DNA of 64,000 bases from Cavenderia fasciculata (Eukaryota > Evosea > Eumycetozoa > Acytosteliales > Cavenderiaceae): contig NW_004457624.1 in assembly GCF_000203815.1 (NCBI RefSeq), forward strand, positions 496,001 to 560,000. Reading direction: 5' to 3'. Position numbers and translations under genes: made by a program. Below the pieces are notes generated by a model. It was not told where the DNA came from and searched no databases. It saw nothing but the letters and a program-made list of their open reading frames with translations. Positions within the stretch are counted from its first letter, which is position 1. Each line of letters begins with the position of its first letter. This document shows positions 22,885-36,200 of the stretch, one piece after another.

Positions 22885-23130
22885 ACCCAGGGGTGGGTGG
22901 GTCGGTGTGTATGTGTGTAAGAGGGGGGTTAAAGAATAATATGCAAAGAGCTTTGTATGGTCAAACATCTGCAGAAATCATTCTATGTTGGTAGAGGAGG
23001 TGGTGCGAGGGGAGGTAAAGGGAGAAGAGGAAACGAGGGTGGAGGAGGGTTATGTATGTAGGTATGTAGAAAGCAGTCTGTTGGATTTACTGTGGGGGTA
23101 GGTGGGGTGGGTGAGGTTTTGTTTATCTTA
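22885..23130. other. G-rich, purine-biased patch
   Basis: G runs cluster here (GGGGTGGGTGGG near 22890, GGGGGG near 22921, and GGGGGTAGGTGGGGTGGG near 23094), with an AGGAGG-type purine stretch between them. Composition is strikingly different from the surrounding AT-rich DNA. It may be an upstream regulatory or structure-forming element of the RasGEF gene about 1.2 kb away. Confidence 0.35.
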
Positions 23131-25281
23131 AAAACATATCACCTTAACGGGTAGGAGAGTCAGACATGCGCCATCCATATGGATTAATAATATGAAAAGA
23201 AATTTGATTGATGAATTGGTGTTTTTGAAATTGTTGATTGTGTATAATTCATTTCAAAGATTGCAATCAAAGGAGAGAGTTAATCCTTCCTCCTTGAATG
23301 GGAGGGGTGGCGACGGATAAGGGAGGGACGAGAGACCACACAAAACTTTGGCGGGAACAACAATAACAATAACAAACAAACCAATAATGTTTTACCAATA
23401 ATCCAAAAATAAATAATAATAATGATTAAATTAAACTCTCTCTCTCTCTCTATTGTGACTATAACTACAACTACTATAATTAACTGATTGTTATATGTTT
23501 GGTGTAAAAGCTATAATTATAATTACTTGGGATTGATGGATTGATTGATCTTGTGGAGAGGGAGGGAAAAAACTGTCGGTCGTGTTTAAAGATATTTCTT
23601 TGTCTAACCTCTCTCTTTTTCTTAATATTTTTTAATATGGATAATTTTTAAACAAACAAACAAAATATGATAACCATATTATAATATTCACATAACAGCA
23701 AAAGCAGTAGTAGTAGGTAGTTGTAGTAATCATGTTATATAATTGTATAAATTGCTTTGGATAATGAACAACAACGGCAGTTGTAATTATAATGGAAATA
23801 CAAAGAATAATAAAAATGGAAACAAGTAGATCAACTACTACTCTGCTGCTGCTGCTGCTGCTCTACTGGTATAATGCCATAAAACCAATCCATTATAATT
23901 GTATGATTATTTCCCACATATTGACTGTTGCCAAACATGTTTTAATTATTATTATTAATCGTGTCTTTTCCAAAAATAAATATTTTTAAAAGAATCTTCC
24001 ATACTACCCTCTATAGAGTGTGGAGTGGAGTACTTGTATCCAATAGTTGATTGACTGATTATTATTATTATTATTATTTGTCTTTGTTTGTTTTAGAGTT
24101 TAAAAAAAAAAAAAAATTAATATACAGTACAACAATCTTGTTTACCTAATTTAAAAATCTGCAAGATTGATTTGGCAATCATAATATCTGTATGTCAGTG
24201 CCTAGAATATCTGTCTGTCTGTCTGTCTGTCTGGTATATGTCTGTCTTTGATGATATTATTATTAATTGTTGATGATTGGGATTTTTTTTTTTTTTGATG
24301 TATAAATTGATTTCTGTATTCGTACTCCTCTTTTGTTACTATATTGTATCTACAACTTATCCTTTCCTCTTCCTCTTCCTTCCTCTTCCATTTGCACTTT
24401 TTTTTGTTCCAGAAATTTAACGATCAAACAAATTTGAATTGTTGTTGTTTTCGTTTTCCCTCCTCTTGGATAAATACACACACAACACATCACACATAAC
24501 ACACAACACAACACCACAACAACAATAACAACAACACAATAAATAATAATAATATTATTATTATTATATATAAATCCATAGATGGCCATTATTATGGTGA
24601 TGATGGTGGTAGAGTGATAGTGGTAGATAGATTCATGTGTAAATCATGGAATTATTATTATTATACAAACAAATAAATAAATAAACCCATCACCACCACC
24701 ACCACCACCACCACCTCTACCCTCTACCACCATTGTTGTTGTGGTTGCTTGATGAAATAATTAATTATAGTTGAACTGGCAACTACTATAATTACCATTA
24801 TTATTATTATTATTCTTCTTGTTTCGGTCAAGAGAATGGGAGGATAAATTAATTTATCCACGACACGGCTATGGCAATGACGCAAAGAAAGAATTACAAT
24901 TGTTGTTGTTGTTGCCAGTGGAATTAATTGAGTGTTGAGTTGGGTGATGATTTGAATAAAATAACAGTGACCGACAATAATAATAAACACTAATTATAAA
25001 CTTATTTGACTAGAGGAGAGTCATAGTCACCAATATATGGTATGGACATACTTTTGAAAAAAAGATGGAATGGGGAACTATAAAAAAAAAAACCTGGGTA
25101 CTATACTATTTTTAAATAAAAATGGAATGGGTAAGAAAGAAAGAGGTGAAGTGGAGGGAGAAATAAAATTAATTAATATCCAGGATTTAAATGTGATGTG
25201 TCTGTCGGATGGGTTAGGGTAGAATCATCATAAAAATTAATTGGTTGGTTTGGATGCACATGACCATTGATTAATCTGATC

Positions 25282-25376
<95 letters not shown>
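25282..25376. repeat. (ATA)n microsatellite, about 95 bases
   Basis: The longest perfect trinucleotide array in the window, about 31 ATA/ATT units. Confidence 0.95.
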
Positions 25377-27222
25377 CATCTGATTCTTATCATAAACCAA
25401 ATATTATATTAATGTAGAATGTATATATATAAAGTACGGCCCATATTGGGTATGGCGGGTAAAAAAAAAGGGGTAACGTAGGCAGGGTCATTGATCAATC
25501 AATCAATTAATTCAATGGACCATCCAATTATATTGAATTAAATTATTATTATTATTTTGATCAAAATAAATTTAAATTTGATGAATTTGGAAAGGGTATG
25601 GTGGATGAATATGGATGTATATGGATGGATGGATGGAAGTTCATGATGATCTACTAGATTCATTGTTGTTCCTCTTACTTTGTTGGGTTATATAGTTTTA
25701 AATAAATTAAAAATATATATGTAGATATGTGATGATGATGATGTTTGTTGTTGTTGTTGTTAAGTAGTTAGATGAATTTTATGATCTGATTGTGATTTAA
25801 TTGATGTCCTCTGCCTGATAATTAAAATAATCTCCAACGCTATCTCCTCCTCCTCCTCATCCTCTTGCTTGATGGCCATCCCATCCTCCTCCCTCTCTCC
25901 GTCCTATTTGTTTCCTTGTTTTTCTTTCCTCTCTCTCTCTTCTTTTCACCACCTCTGCTGCTGACAACAAAAAATCACTATACACCAATTTCTTGAACAA
26001 GTGACCATAGTTGCCAATACACATATTAGTGTAACTGCCCTTGATGCTTTCCTCTCTCCTCCTCATCCTTTTTCTTTAGAGTAGTGATCCATCACTACCA
26101 CTACTACCAACCACCACCACCATTGTTATTGACATATTGTTCATCAACATCATGAAATTCATTGTATACACCCCCCACCCACCGTCTCCTCTATATTCAT
26201 ATTCAAGATCATGATATATAAACATTGATTTTAATGATCATGATGGTGGTGGTGATGGTGGCAGTAGCGTGGTGGGTGTATCAATTAACTTAACTTAACT
26301 GTGTTTATATATATTATTATATCTTTCTTTCTTTCTTTATGAATGATGTCAACTACTGCACTACACTACCTGTAACTGTGTTGTACAATTCTGTACAACA
26401 TAATTAGTTATATTATATTGACAATTGAATCTATCTTGATGCTGTGTGCTGGTGGTGCGTCCTCTACAACTTATTGTTGCTGCTGTTGTTGTCTCTTTAT
26501 ATCTATTGTCAACATCATTGTTTATCCTCTTTCATTCATATTCATCATCATGTGTTAACTTCTTTAAAATGTGTGTGTGTATGGGTGTGTGATCATTATG
26601 CTAATAATGATTATTGTTGTGTGCGCCGATTGACTTAACACCTACCTTGATAACTATAGAGAGTTTAAACTTAACTGAACTGAGTAAAAATAGATATATA
26701 AGATATAAAAGTGAGGATATAAAAGAGAGATATATATAAAAAAAACCGATGGATGGTTGTTGTGTTGAATAAAATTAATGAGAAGCAGGAGATTGCTTGA
26801 TTCGATGCCTATGAGGTGAGTTTGCAGAAGATATCTCTCTCTCTCTTCTTTGTCCTTGTGTGTGGTGGTGCACGCCTTTCCTCTCTCTTTATTTTTACAC
26901 TGAGAAGAAGACTTGATCGCATCGATCTCAGTATCCACAAAAAAAAAACGAGATATTTATATTTTTTCTTTTTCTGGGTGGTGGGTCTCGATCAAAGCGC
27001 AAAGCGGAGAGACTTCCAACCGACCGACTGATAGACTCTGTCTCCACATTTCTTAAAACCAACCCAGGATGGACGTGGTGGGCAGTATTTAAACATCAAC
27101 AAACAAATGCAAGATAGATTAATCTATTTGAGGAACTCGAAGCACTCTGACTCTCTTCAAATTGGTTGGTGTACACCTCTCTCTCTTATTATTTTTTCTT
27201 TTATTTAATTAATTAATTATTT

Positions 27223-28935
27223 TTAATAGTATTGTTGTTGTTGTTGTTGTTGACGTTGTTGACGTTGTTGTCTTAGGTCATAGGGAACATCATTTTCATC
27301 CCATTGTGAAAGATCGAGGTGGGGGTCATTAATGTACCCCAAGAGAGGGACATTGGTTGGCATGGTGGTGACTTTTGAACGTTTGATTGTGACACTAGTA
27401 GGAAAGATTTCCTTCTCGGAGAGGAATGGTTGGGAAGGATCGGTTCTGCTGACTGCTAGCTGGGGCTTGACAAACACTCTCAGTAGAGATGTGCTGGTCT
27501 GCAACCGTGGCAATACCTTTGCCGTCTCACTATCGCTCGGATCACTTTCAAAGTTTGTCATTGGGAATGATATTTCGAGCAGTGAGGTGTTTTGGGCGAC
27601 GGATTCCAAGAGGTCTCCGGAGAAGGCAAGGAGTCGCTTATTTACTCGACTTGTCCAATCCAATGTCAAGTATTGGATGGATTTGTTGTGTTGGAGCATG
27701 TGTTGGAGCATAGGTGCGTGGACAGCGGCCAACTGACGCAGTGAGAGACTGGAGAGCGTGTTGTTTGATGCCAACGCTTCAAACAAACCGATCGAATAGA
27801 TTTTGTTTTGTCGTGTTGCCTCTTCGACTGGAGTCAATGCCAATGCCCGGATGACCTTATTGTTGGCGACCAACCCGGCATAGAATTCGTGGGTGAATAG
27901 TGGTTGTTGACCATCGGTGAGATAGTATCCCAACGACAACTCTTTGATGGTTTTGGATTGGTAAAAGAGTCGCTCCACCTCTTTTAAATGGTCGGCATGG
28001 TGTTGTTGGTCTTTGCCAAAAATCTCGAAGCGTCCCAGACCAAGCACACGGAGCGACTTTAGGTTCTCCAATATTCCCCGAATCTCGACAAGACTGACTG
28101 CACCATTTAAAAAGAGCTCTGTCATGTCTACGTTGTTGGGAGGAGCACGAAAAGGTATTCTGTCATACACATCCAACGAGAGCGATTTGGAAAGGAACAT
28201 CTTGTTGAATAAAACGTTGTTTCCTGGTTCTCTGCACATCTGTACTTGTAGTCTCTCCATTGGAGGAAGGGTTGAAGACTCAAACTGCGCCATAAAGGAA
28301 TCTCTGTGATTCTTAAAAGAGCTATCGGTATCGTCAAACGAAAGATCGGTCACTGATGGAGGGACGAGTTGGTCAAGAGAGGGTATGACCGTACCTTGGT
28401 ATCGACACTTGATCTTGGTCACACTATTGGCCTTTTTTAACAGTTCTCCAAGATTATAAAATGCTTTTGGTCCCATTGATCTATACAATTGAGGTGTTGT
28501 AATAACCAATGTCTCTATTCTTTTAACCAATTTATATTTATAATTATTATTATTTTGATTATTTTGATTATTATTATTGATTTGATTATTTAGAATGGAT
28601 TCTAATCTATTTAAACTACTTTGTAAACCAGTGTTTAAAATGTAAGAGGTAGATCTTTTAGAGATGATATTAAACCATCTCCAACATACTACCGCAAGTG
28701 ACACCTCACCCCAACGATTCAATACGCGCTTGCTTGGGAATGAACAACCACGACTGTTTGTAGAAGACTTTGAACCAGACTTTTGTAATGCATATTCGAC
28801 AATCTTTTCTTGAATGTATGCTGGAAGAATGATAGAATCGTCTTGGTCATGATGATGATGATGATGACGACGATCATCACCTTTGCTTTGTTGTTGTTGG
28901 CTAGTCATCTTTAACTTTTTTTTATCTGATTCCAT
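27223..28935 (-). CDS. F-box-like and leucine-rich-repeat protein (570 aa)
   Basis: Single exon. The N terminus is basic and low complexity (Gln and His runs). An F-box-like helical segment follows at about residues 36-95 (LPAYIQEKIVEYAL ... SLAVVCWRWFNIISKR). The rest has irregular leucine-rich repeats (VTDLSFDD, NLKSLRVLGLGRFEIFG, TIKELSLGYYL, TLSSLSLRQLA, SIQYLTLDW, SLLEISFP), and the C terminus is polyGln/Arg. Such proteins form a large dictyostelid family and may act as substrate adaptors for SCF ubiquitin ligases, but no partner can be read from the sequence. The gene is isolated between two long gene-free regions. Start M at 28935 is the first Met of the open frame. Confidence 0.75.
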   Translation of the reverse strand: MESDKKKLKMTSQQQQSKGDDRRHHHHHHDQDDSIILPAYIQEKIVEYALQKSGSKSSTNSRGCSFPSKRVLNRWGEVSLAVVCWRWFNIISKRSTSYILNTGLQSSLNRLESILNNQINNNNQNNQNNNNYKYKLVKRIETLVITTPQLYRSMGPKAFYNLGELLKKANSVTKIKCRYQGTVIPSLDQLVPPSVTDLSFDDTDSSFKNHRDSFMAQFESSTLPPMERLQVQMCREPGNNVLFNKMFLSKSLSLDVYDRIPFRAPPNNVDMTELFLNGAVSLVEIRGILENLKSLRVLGLGRFEIFGKDQQHHADHLKEVERLFYQSKTIKELSLGYYLTDGQQPLFTHEFYAGLVANNKVIRALALTPVEEATRQNKIYSIGLFEALASNNTLSSLSLRQLAAVHAPMLQHMLQHNKSIQYLTLDWTSRVNKRLLAFSGDLLESVAQNTSLLEISFPMTNFESDPSDSETAKVLPRLQTSTSLLRVFVKPQLAVSRTDPSQPFLSEKEIFPTSVTIKRSKVTTMPTNVPLLGYINDPHLDLSQWDENDVPYDLRQQRQQRQQQQQQQYY

Positions 28936-29756
28936 CGTATATATATATAAACTGATGTTGGTTGAGTCTCACTCTGAGGTTGGTTGGTTAATGATCATGT
29001 TTGACATAATATCTTCATGCCTTGGGAATTAATCGTCTCGAGCAAAGAGAGATAGAATATCTTTCTTTTTCCATGATTTTTTTTTAATTTAGATATTTAT
29101 TGTTAAAATCCATCTTTGGTGTACTTACAATCCAAATAACAATACTAATTCGTATTACACCTATCAAGTGAACTTCCTTCTTCTTTTTTGATCAACTGCT
29201 ATTTTAAAACACCCACATATATATATATATATATATACATAGTATATGTTATATATTACATATATAACTCGAATTCCAGAACAACTATATTACAGCTAAC
29301 AGTCAACAACATGATCATCATTAAATAGGAGAAGGAGTATCGTCGTTGATGTTTAGAATCGTCATCTGATCGTTGTTTGTGTCATCTTGATTGATTAGTC
29401 AATACATACATCAGGTACATCGATTGTGGTACCACATACAAACACCATACCATACCCGAAACTCTACCTTGAACGTGAAATGAACATTTACATATTGTGA
29501 TCACAATCAAAGTAAAGTATTAGTATATATGCACAAAACTGTCAATATTCCATTCCCTATTGTGATGATAGTACATACATACATAGCAGTTGCTTGCTCT
29601 CTCTCTCATCAACAAAAAATAATATTTAAATGATATATCACCCTCACCACCTCCTCCTCCACCTCCATATTCATGGCAACGTTTTAATCAATCAACCCAT
29701 GCGATGGATGTTAATCAGTAAGATTGGAATATCGATCCAGCATGTTGACAAAGTGG

Positions 29757-29780
29757 TAAGGGGTTAGGGGTTAGGGGTTT
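29757..29780 (+). repeat. interstitial telomere-like GGGGTTA repeats
   Basis: Three near-perfect units (AAGGGGTTAGGGGTTAGGGG) followed by TTTGCC. Only three units lie in an otherwise AT-rich spacer, so this may be chance or a relic. Confidence 0.4.
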
Positions 29781-32100
29781 GCCTATCCAATCACCAAATG
29801 ACTTTCCACCAAACCAACAATACATACAATGCTATCGATTTCACAGCTAAAATCCTCCACCAACCCACTCACTCACTGCATTGCCACCATCATCGTATTG
29901 TTAAACAGTGTCAATAATAGTGATGATGATGATGATGATGATGATGAAGATAGGGGTGTTCAGTGAGTGGGTTGGTGGGTGGGGGAGTAGGTGTGTGAGT
30001 ATACCAACTAACACAAACTCGGCCAACACAAACAAATTGATTGATTGATGATAAAGTTCCAAATCAATTTAATTAAACCAGCAACGTGTGTTTTGATTTG
30101 ATGATTGATCAAGTCAGGCAGGAGTACGGTGGAGAAAGTGAGAAACACCACCCAACATGGAATAAATATAAATTTTCAAGTTCTTCTTTTTGTGTCAGTC
30201 ATTCATACATACTGGTACAGCCACCTACCACTACCACCATCATAATCAACAACAACAACAACATCATCATCATAATCATTTTTAAATTTTAAATTATCCA
30301 GAGATATATAAAAAAAGACTTCACCTTTCAATTTCATTCATCGTAACTCTAACCTTAACTTATTTATTTAAACCCCTTTTAAACTTATTTATTTAACTCT
30401 CTCAAATTAACTATATATAAATATAAATATACTATACCCTTAAGATCATCCGTCATCATTGTCATCTTAAACAAAAAAAACTCGGCCAATCGCACATCAT
30501 CATCTTTGAAAGATCAACCCATCTCATCTTGATTGTTATTTATTATTATCATAAATTATTTTGATTTATAAAACCGAATGTAAGTCTGTTTCAACCAAAC
30601 AACCATGATCACGTTTCATGCTTTATTAAAATTCCCGTTCCTGTCGTCGGGAAATCAAATCAAAATATCTATCTTCTCTTTCTCTGTTTTTGTTTTTTTT
30701 ATTTTTATTTTTCCCATTACTATAGGAAAACAAGAAGAGTATAGTCAATTGAGGCAATTGTTCTATACTATTCTTCTATAAACACCACATACAGAGACAA
30801 CAACAACAACAACACTCACTATACTCTACTCTTTTTTTTTTTTTTCCCATTCCATTCCATTCTATTTTTAATATTATTCCAAATTCTATAAATATAAATA
30901 CCGAACCCTTTTGTACAGACCTAAAGTATGATGATGATAGGGAACGACAACGATAATAATAATAACGACAATAATAATAATAACAAGGAATAAATATTCC
31001 AAGAAAGAGTGTACTAGGGACAGTAAACAGTATAATCCATAACATTCATTCATTCATAATAGAATGTAATTAGTAATTATTAGTTATGAGATAATACAAA
31101 TTGGTACAATATGACATGACACATACATATTTTAAAAGTTTTTCGGGTTGACCAACTGTCTCTCTCTTTCTCTCTCTTAAACATTTTTAAAATAGTCATT
31201 ATCATTTTATAACAACACTCACACAACACAAACATACATTCTCTCTATATATGTAACAGCATTTAATTTCATTGTGGTAAATATTATTTTTCAAAACTCC
31301 AAATCAAACCAAACCAAAAAAAAAAAAAAACTGGAAATAATAATAATACATGTAATAATACCAATACAATATGATATTAGAATTTCAAATGATGGATGAT
31401 GTCATATGGAACTGTAAAATAATTTATGTGGAGATGAAATGAATTTAATGAATGGAAAAAGAGCAAGTTTGAGGAGGATGGATCGAAAATAATAATAATA
31501 ATTATTGAATTCACTACCATTCCCTTGCTGCTTGCAAAGGTCGACCATCATAATATCATTCACCGTTTCACATTATATATTATGTCATATTATATTATAT
31601 ACTACATTTATTATATACCATGGTTACATTGACCAACCAACCAACCAACCAACCTTTGTTAATGGTTATAATTGTGTTTTCTTTCTTTCATCATCATCAT
31701 CATATATTTATTATTCGTTTTTATTGGATACTCAACAAAGAGATAGAGATTGACATATACAAATAGATTGACATAAATATATATATTAGGATGGAGGATT
31801 GCGTGTGAGAGTGTGTAGGATGGGGGGTTGACTTTAAAATATCATTGGACGGAAAATGATAGATAGATAAAACATATTCACACCACACCCCACCACTACC
31901 ACCACAATTGTGTCACATTGTATTAACGTTAACATATATATATATATATTTATTTTATACTGTCATACAATATAATATACCCATCTAATCTATCTATACC
32001 AATCGACTAATCACTCAATACACATACAACCAACAACAACACCAATATTATTATTATCATCATCATAATGACAACGACATGATTCACTCTTTCCTCATCC

Positions 32101-32166
<66 letters not shown>
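32101..32166. repeat. (TCA)n microsatellite
   Basis: A run of 22 perfect TCA units. Confidence 0.95.
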
Positions 32167-32793
32167 CTATTAACCAATATATTTATAACATCACATTAAA
32201 ATTAATTTTTTTTGAGAACCAATTTACTAATTACTTTAATTCTTTTATTTCTTTCTTTTCTCACTCACTTCAATTTACCGATACTACCCAACACCAAACA
32301 TCTAACACAAACTGCCATACCATTTACACTTTTCTTTATGTTATTTTAGTATTACAAACCTCATTCTATCAACATCAACCATTTGCCAACCAGATTGTTT
32401 TTACCCTTTCTAGAAAGCACTCACTCCTCACACCACTCTGATTTTAAATAATATAATCCCGTCGTCACCGCTGCCACAACAACAACAACAACTATAAAAC
32501 CAAATAATCCAACAACATCAACATTCATTCATATAATTTACAATTACAAACAATTATATAAATAGCAAATCATCATCAACCAACATACATATATATATAA
32601 TAATAATAATAATAGCATCACTTTAATCCAATTCATTCATTCATCCAATTTTTTTTAGGCATTTCAAATATTTCCCGTTCCACCTTTTTACACCTACTCT
32701 ACTCTTTTTGCCCAATTTACAATCTACTATATATATACTATACTATACTATATTTATTTGTTCAATACAAATCTATTAAAAAAAAAAGAAAAA

Positions 32794-33117
32794 ATGGATA
32801 GAAACTCTATATTGATATCATTGGCTGCAGAAATCAGTCCATCATATGCAATGAAAATCAATAATGTAAATATCGACGACCAATTATGGGCCGACAATCT
32901 ACAAGAATCTGCCGGATTATTCCCATCATCGCCAATGAGAGGTATCATGTCCTCGACAGTATCAAAGTCTAGTAGCAATGGTGAACACATCACTATGGAA
33001 TCTGTATCATCTTGTGCAAATACTCTATCCACCGAATATTACAATTTCAATTTCAGAATGGGTGCTCCAATCGCTGGAAAAGATTTCGATCTCACTCCAA
33101 CTTATTCACATGGTTAA
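32794..33117 (+). CDS. small protein of unknown function (107 aa)
   Basis: The ATG follows an A-rich leader (AAAGAAAAAATGG), which is the usual dictyostelid start context, and TATA-like sequence lies about 50-70 bases upstream. The product is soluble, Ser-rich and of normal amino-acid complexity, unlike the low-complexity frames around it: AAEISPSYAMKINNVNIDD, LWADNLQES, FPSSPMRG, TEYYNFNFRMGAPIAGKDF. No known domain is recognised. The complexity, start context and C-C-biased codons (ATC, GGT) argue that it is a real, perhaps well expressed, gene. It ends 153 bases from the 3' end of the next gene on the opposite strand. Confidence 0.6.
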   Translation: MDRNSILISLAAEISPSYAMKINNVNIDDQLWADNLQESAGLFPSSPMRGIMSSTVSKSSSNGEHITMESVSSCANTLSTEYYNFNFRMGAPIAGKDFDLTPTYSHG

Positions 33118-33270
33118 TTAATATTAAATTAAAACAATAATATTTAATACCAAATATAATATAATATACCACCCAAATGTTCAAAATAATATTTTAAAAA
33201 AATAAATAAATATTATTATTATTACTATTTTATTTAATCAAACAAATAATATAAATCTTTATTCTCTTTT

Positions 33271-36200
33271 TTAAATTTCCAAAATTTCAATAAAAGGATT
33301 TTCTTTAATTAATTGTAAAATGATTTTTGAATCTAAACAACCATCAGTATTGAATGTTAATCTATTCAACCGTTTACTTGATTTGATTAAATTACTGATC
33401 ACTTTAAAATTGAAATTATAATTTCTTTGAATCTGGTCTTCTATTTGACTATTGGTTCTCTTTAAAGTTGGACTATTACCAGATGTATTAAGATGATCTT
33501 GTGATCGATCGATAATGATTGATATACTCGAAAGTGTCGATAGTGAAGGTAAATGTTCACTAATTTCTTCAAAAGTATTTCTACTCTTTGTTGTTGCCTT
33601 TCTACCAGTATTACTACTTGATGTTGAATTTAAACTATTATTGATCATTATACTATCTTTATAATTATTATTATTATCAATATTATTATTACTACTATTT
33701 AAAATGTTTCCTAGGTCTGAAATAAATTGAACATTGTCAAATGTTATATCCTCCAACCTTGGGAAGATTCGTAGAAATGATGGTAATTTACAAGAGATGG
33801 TTGAAAAGGATAGATACAATTTTCTGATATTTACAAACCCTGAAGAGTTTAGATAGGAAGTGAGAAGAGGTGAAGCACCAAGATGTGGTGAGGTGGATGA
33901 AGAAAGGGATAAAGGTGATGGTAACTTTATCAATCCACTTGGCATGCCAAGTTCAACCAAATTTTTGTTTCCATTACAATATTTTAATAGTTTTTCAATC
34001 TCTATATTGGTCGTTTGAAGATTGAGATTGTTTAAAGAGGAGGAGTTTTTAAGTAGAGGAAAATGGATTGGTGGAGAGTTTGTATATAATACTCTATTAT
34101 CTGTTGTAAAATATTCATCTTCATCATTATCATTATGATAATAATAAAATTCTCTTTGATTTTGTTGTAAAGTTGTAGAAGTAGTAGCGGTTGGTTGTAA
34201 TGGTCGTTGTGAAGGTGGTAAATAGAGTGATGTCAATGTATTGATATTTAGGGCCAATGCACATACATCACTACACTGTAATTCAGTGCAATTTGTTAGG
34301 TATAGTTTGGACAGATAGATACCAGACAATTTAACTATGACATTCTTTTCAACCAATGTATTTGATAGATCAAGACTTTGGATAGTCTTGAGTTTACATA
34401 GTATAAAACAAATGGTGGCAGAGGCAAGTCGAGTACATCCAGCAAGAGAGAGATTGGTTACAGTAGGTGAAATACAAGATATACCACTTGGAATCAATTC
34501 ATCATTGATAAACCTGTCATCTCTTATTTCCAATGTTTTCAAACTCTTGCACTTTGACAATACTTGATTGTAATACCCTAGATCTTCTTTGTTGACATTG
34601 TTATTATTGTAAGTGTTGTGCCAAACTAGCGACAATGTTTCAAGTCGCTCTAAAAACTCTTCATGTTGATTGTTACTACCACCAGATAGTAAAATATTTG
34701 ATAAAAAGCCATAGATATCGTGTGAACCAACATACAAGTGACGAATGGTGAGTGAAAAAGGTAGTACTTCTACCAAGTGATAGAATGGGTTGTATGTGAT
34801 ATCAAGACGTTCCAAATTTCCCATGATCACCGATTTGGTATATTCTATACACATATTGGCCTGTGATGGTTGAATCTGTATATTGATACTATCCAAATGC
34901 AATGATTTTAATTTCAAATTAAATGATTGTTGAGTTATTTGCATAGAATTGATATTGTCACCTCCATTGTTGGTTTGATTAATTAGATCTACAATATCTT
35001 CTTGAATAGTTGTAGGGATGAGAGGGATTGGTGGCATAAATGATACACCATTTGTATTGTTGCCTCCCTTGATTGACAAGTCTGATATATTTTCAAGATA
35101 GGACAATGTATTATTGAGATGATCACATTCAGCCACCTTGAGAGATGTAATCGATTTCAAAGAAGTGGTTATCCACTCCAATAGAGCATTTCCCAAATTA
35201 AAGTTGTTGGTTGAATGATGATGACGGTTTAACAATCTTGTAAAATAAGTTACTTCTCTACCTCTTCTAATCTCCTCTGAATATGATAATTTTCTCTTTC
35301 TTGGACTTATCCACATTAACAATGATAAATATTGTTTAGTTATAACTGCATCAACTTGGAATGCTTTTTTAATTTTTACTACAAATACCTTAAAATAAAT
35401 AAAAATAAAGGAATATTAATAAACTTATAATTATAATCTTTTTGATTATTTTACATACTTCAAAATATTGATTATATTTTTGATTAAACATACAAAATTG
35501 TTGTTGTTGACTATGATTATTTTGATAGATGAATAATTTTAATTCGACGATGGCATAGAGTGAAAGGATGGTGGCATTTGATAGATTGTTTTCATCGGAT
35601 ATAGTTAAAAAGGTCAATGCCTTGAGAAGACCGATAAACTGCTCTTCTTGGTCCATCAACAACTCTGATCTTACAATATTGGTATATGCCAACAATGCCG
35701 ATGTTCTCTGAGATGAAGGTACCTGTTCACGTGCCTTTTGTAAACGATTAGATGCCAAATCTATTAATTGATTTAATTTGGTTACATATTTTTCACCTTC
35801 TAATTTGTTATTTGAATTATTATTTTGATTATTATTAATATTGTTCATTTGATTCATAATAGGTGATAAAAATTTTGGTTGTAATAATCCTTGTTGTTGT
35901 TGCTGATTGTTGTCAATACATTCTTGATAATAACTATTTTGTAATCTTTGGATTTCCATTACAATAGCATCACCTGCATTCAAATCGATAATAGATGGAT
36001 ACTTGGCGATGAGAAAAGAAGAGGATGAATCAGATTGTGAATGATTACTGACAGTGTTGGAATCGTTGGTTGTAACATCACTCGCTTTAATTTGATGACT
36101 ATACTCTAATAATCGATAGAGTGAATTTTCATTTAAATGAACATTCAACATGGTCAATAGTCTCAAGACTATTACTTTTTCATCTACCAATTGTTTGAGT

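Larger units (their letters stand above)
21736..27222. other. 5.5 kb gene desert rich in simple repeats
   Basis: No convincing gene. The region holds the RasGEF upstream region and the downstream region of the F-box/LRR gene. It contains polyA runs, CA/GT runs (22529-22542, 22869-22882), a purine-rich and G-rich block (about 22,880-23,140), CTGT repeats (about 24,210-24,240), a 95-base ATA array (25,282-25,376) and many ATGG and GATG runs. Short open frames are low complexity and I do not call them. Confidence 0.6.
28936..32793. other. 3.9 kb gene-poor spacer with microsatellites
   Basis: No supported gene. It contains a TA array (29,217-29,236), a short GGGGTTA tandem (about 29,757-29,780), GATG repeats (29,921-29,946), polyA/T runs and a 66-base TCA array (32,101-32,166). 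The right end has TATA-like CTATACTATACTATATTTATT just upstream of the small gene at 32,794 and is probably its promoter. Confidence 0.6.

Noticed and set aside
25173-25400. ORF of poly-Ile in the 25 kb desert
   Set aside because: It is only the ATA microsatellite read in one frame.
27332-27736. 134-codon plus-strand ORF
   Set aside because: Antisense to the F-box/LRR gene. The minus strand has the leucine-repeat pattern and polyGln end.
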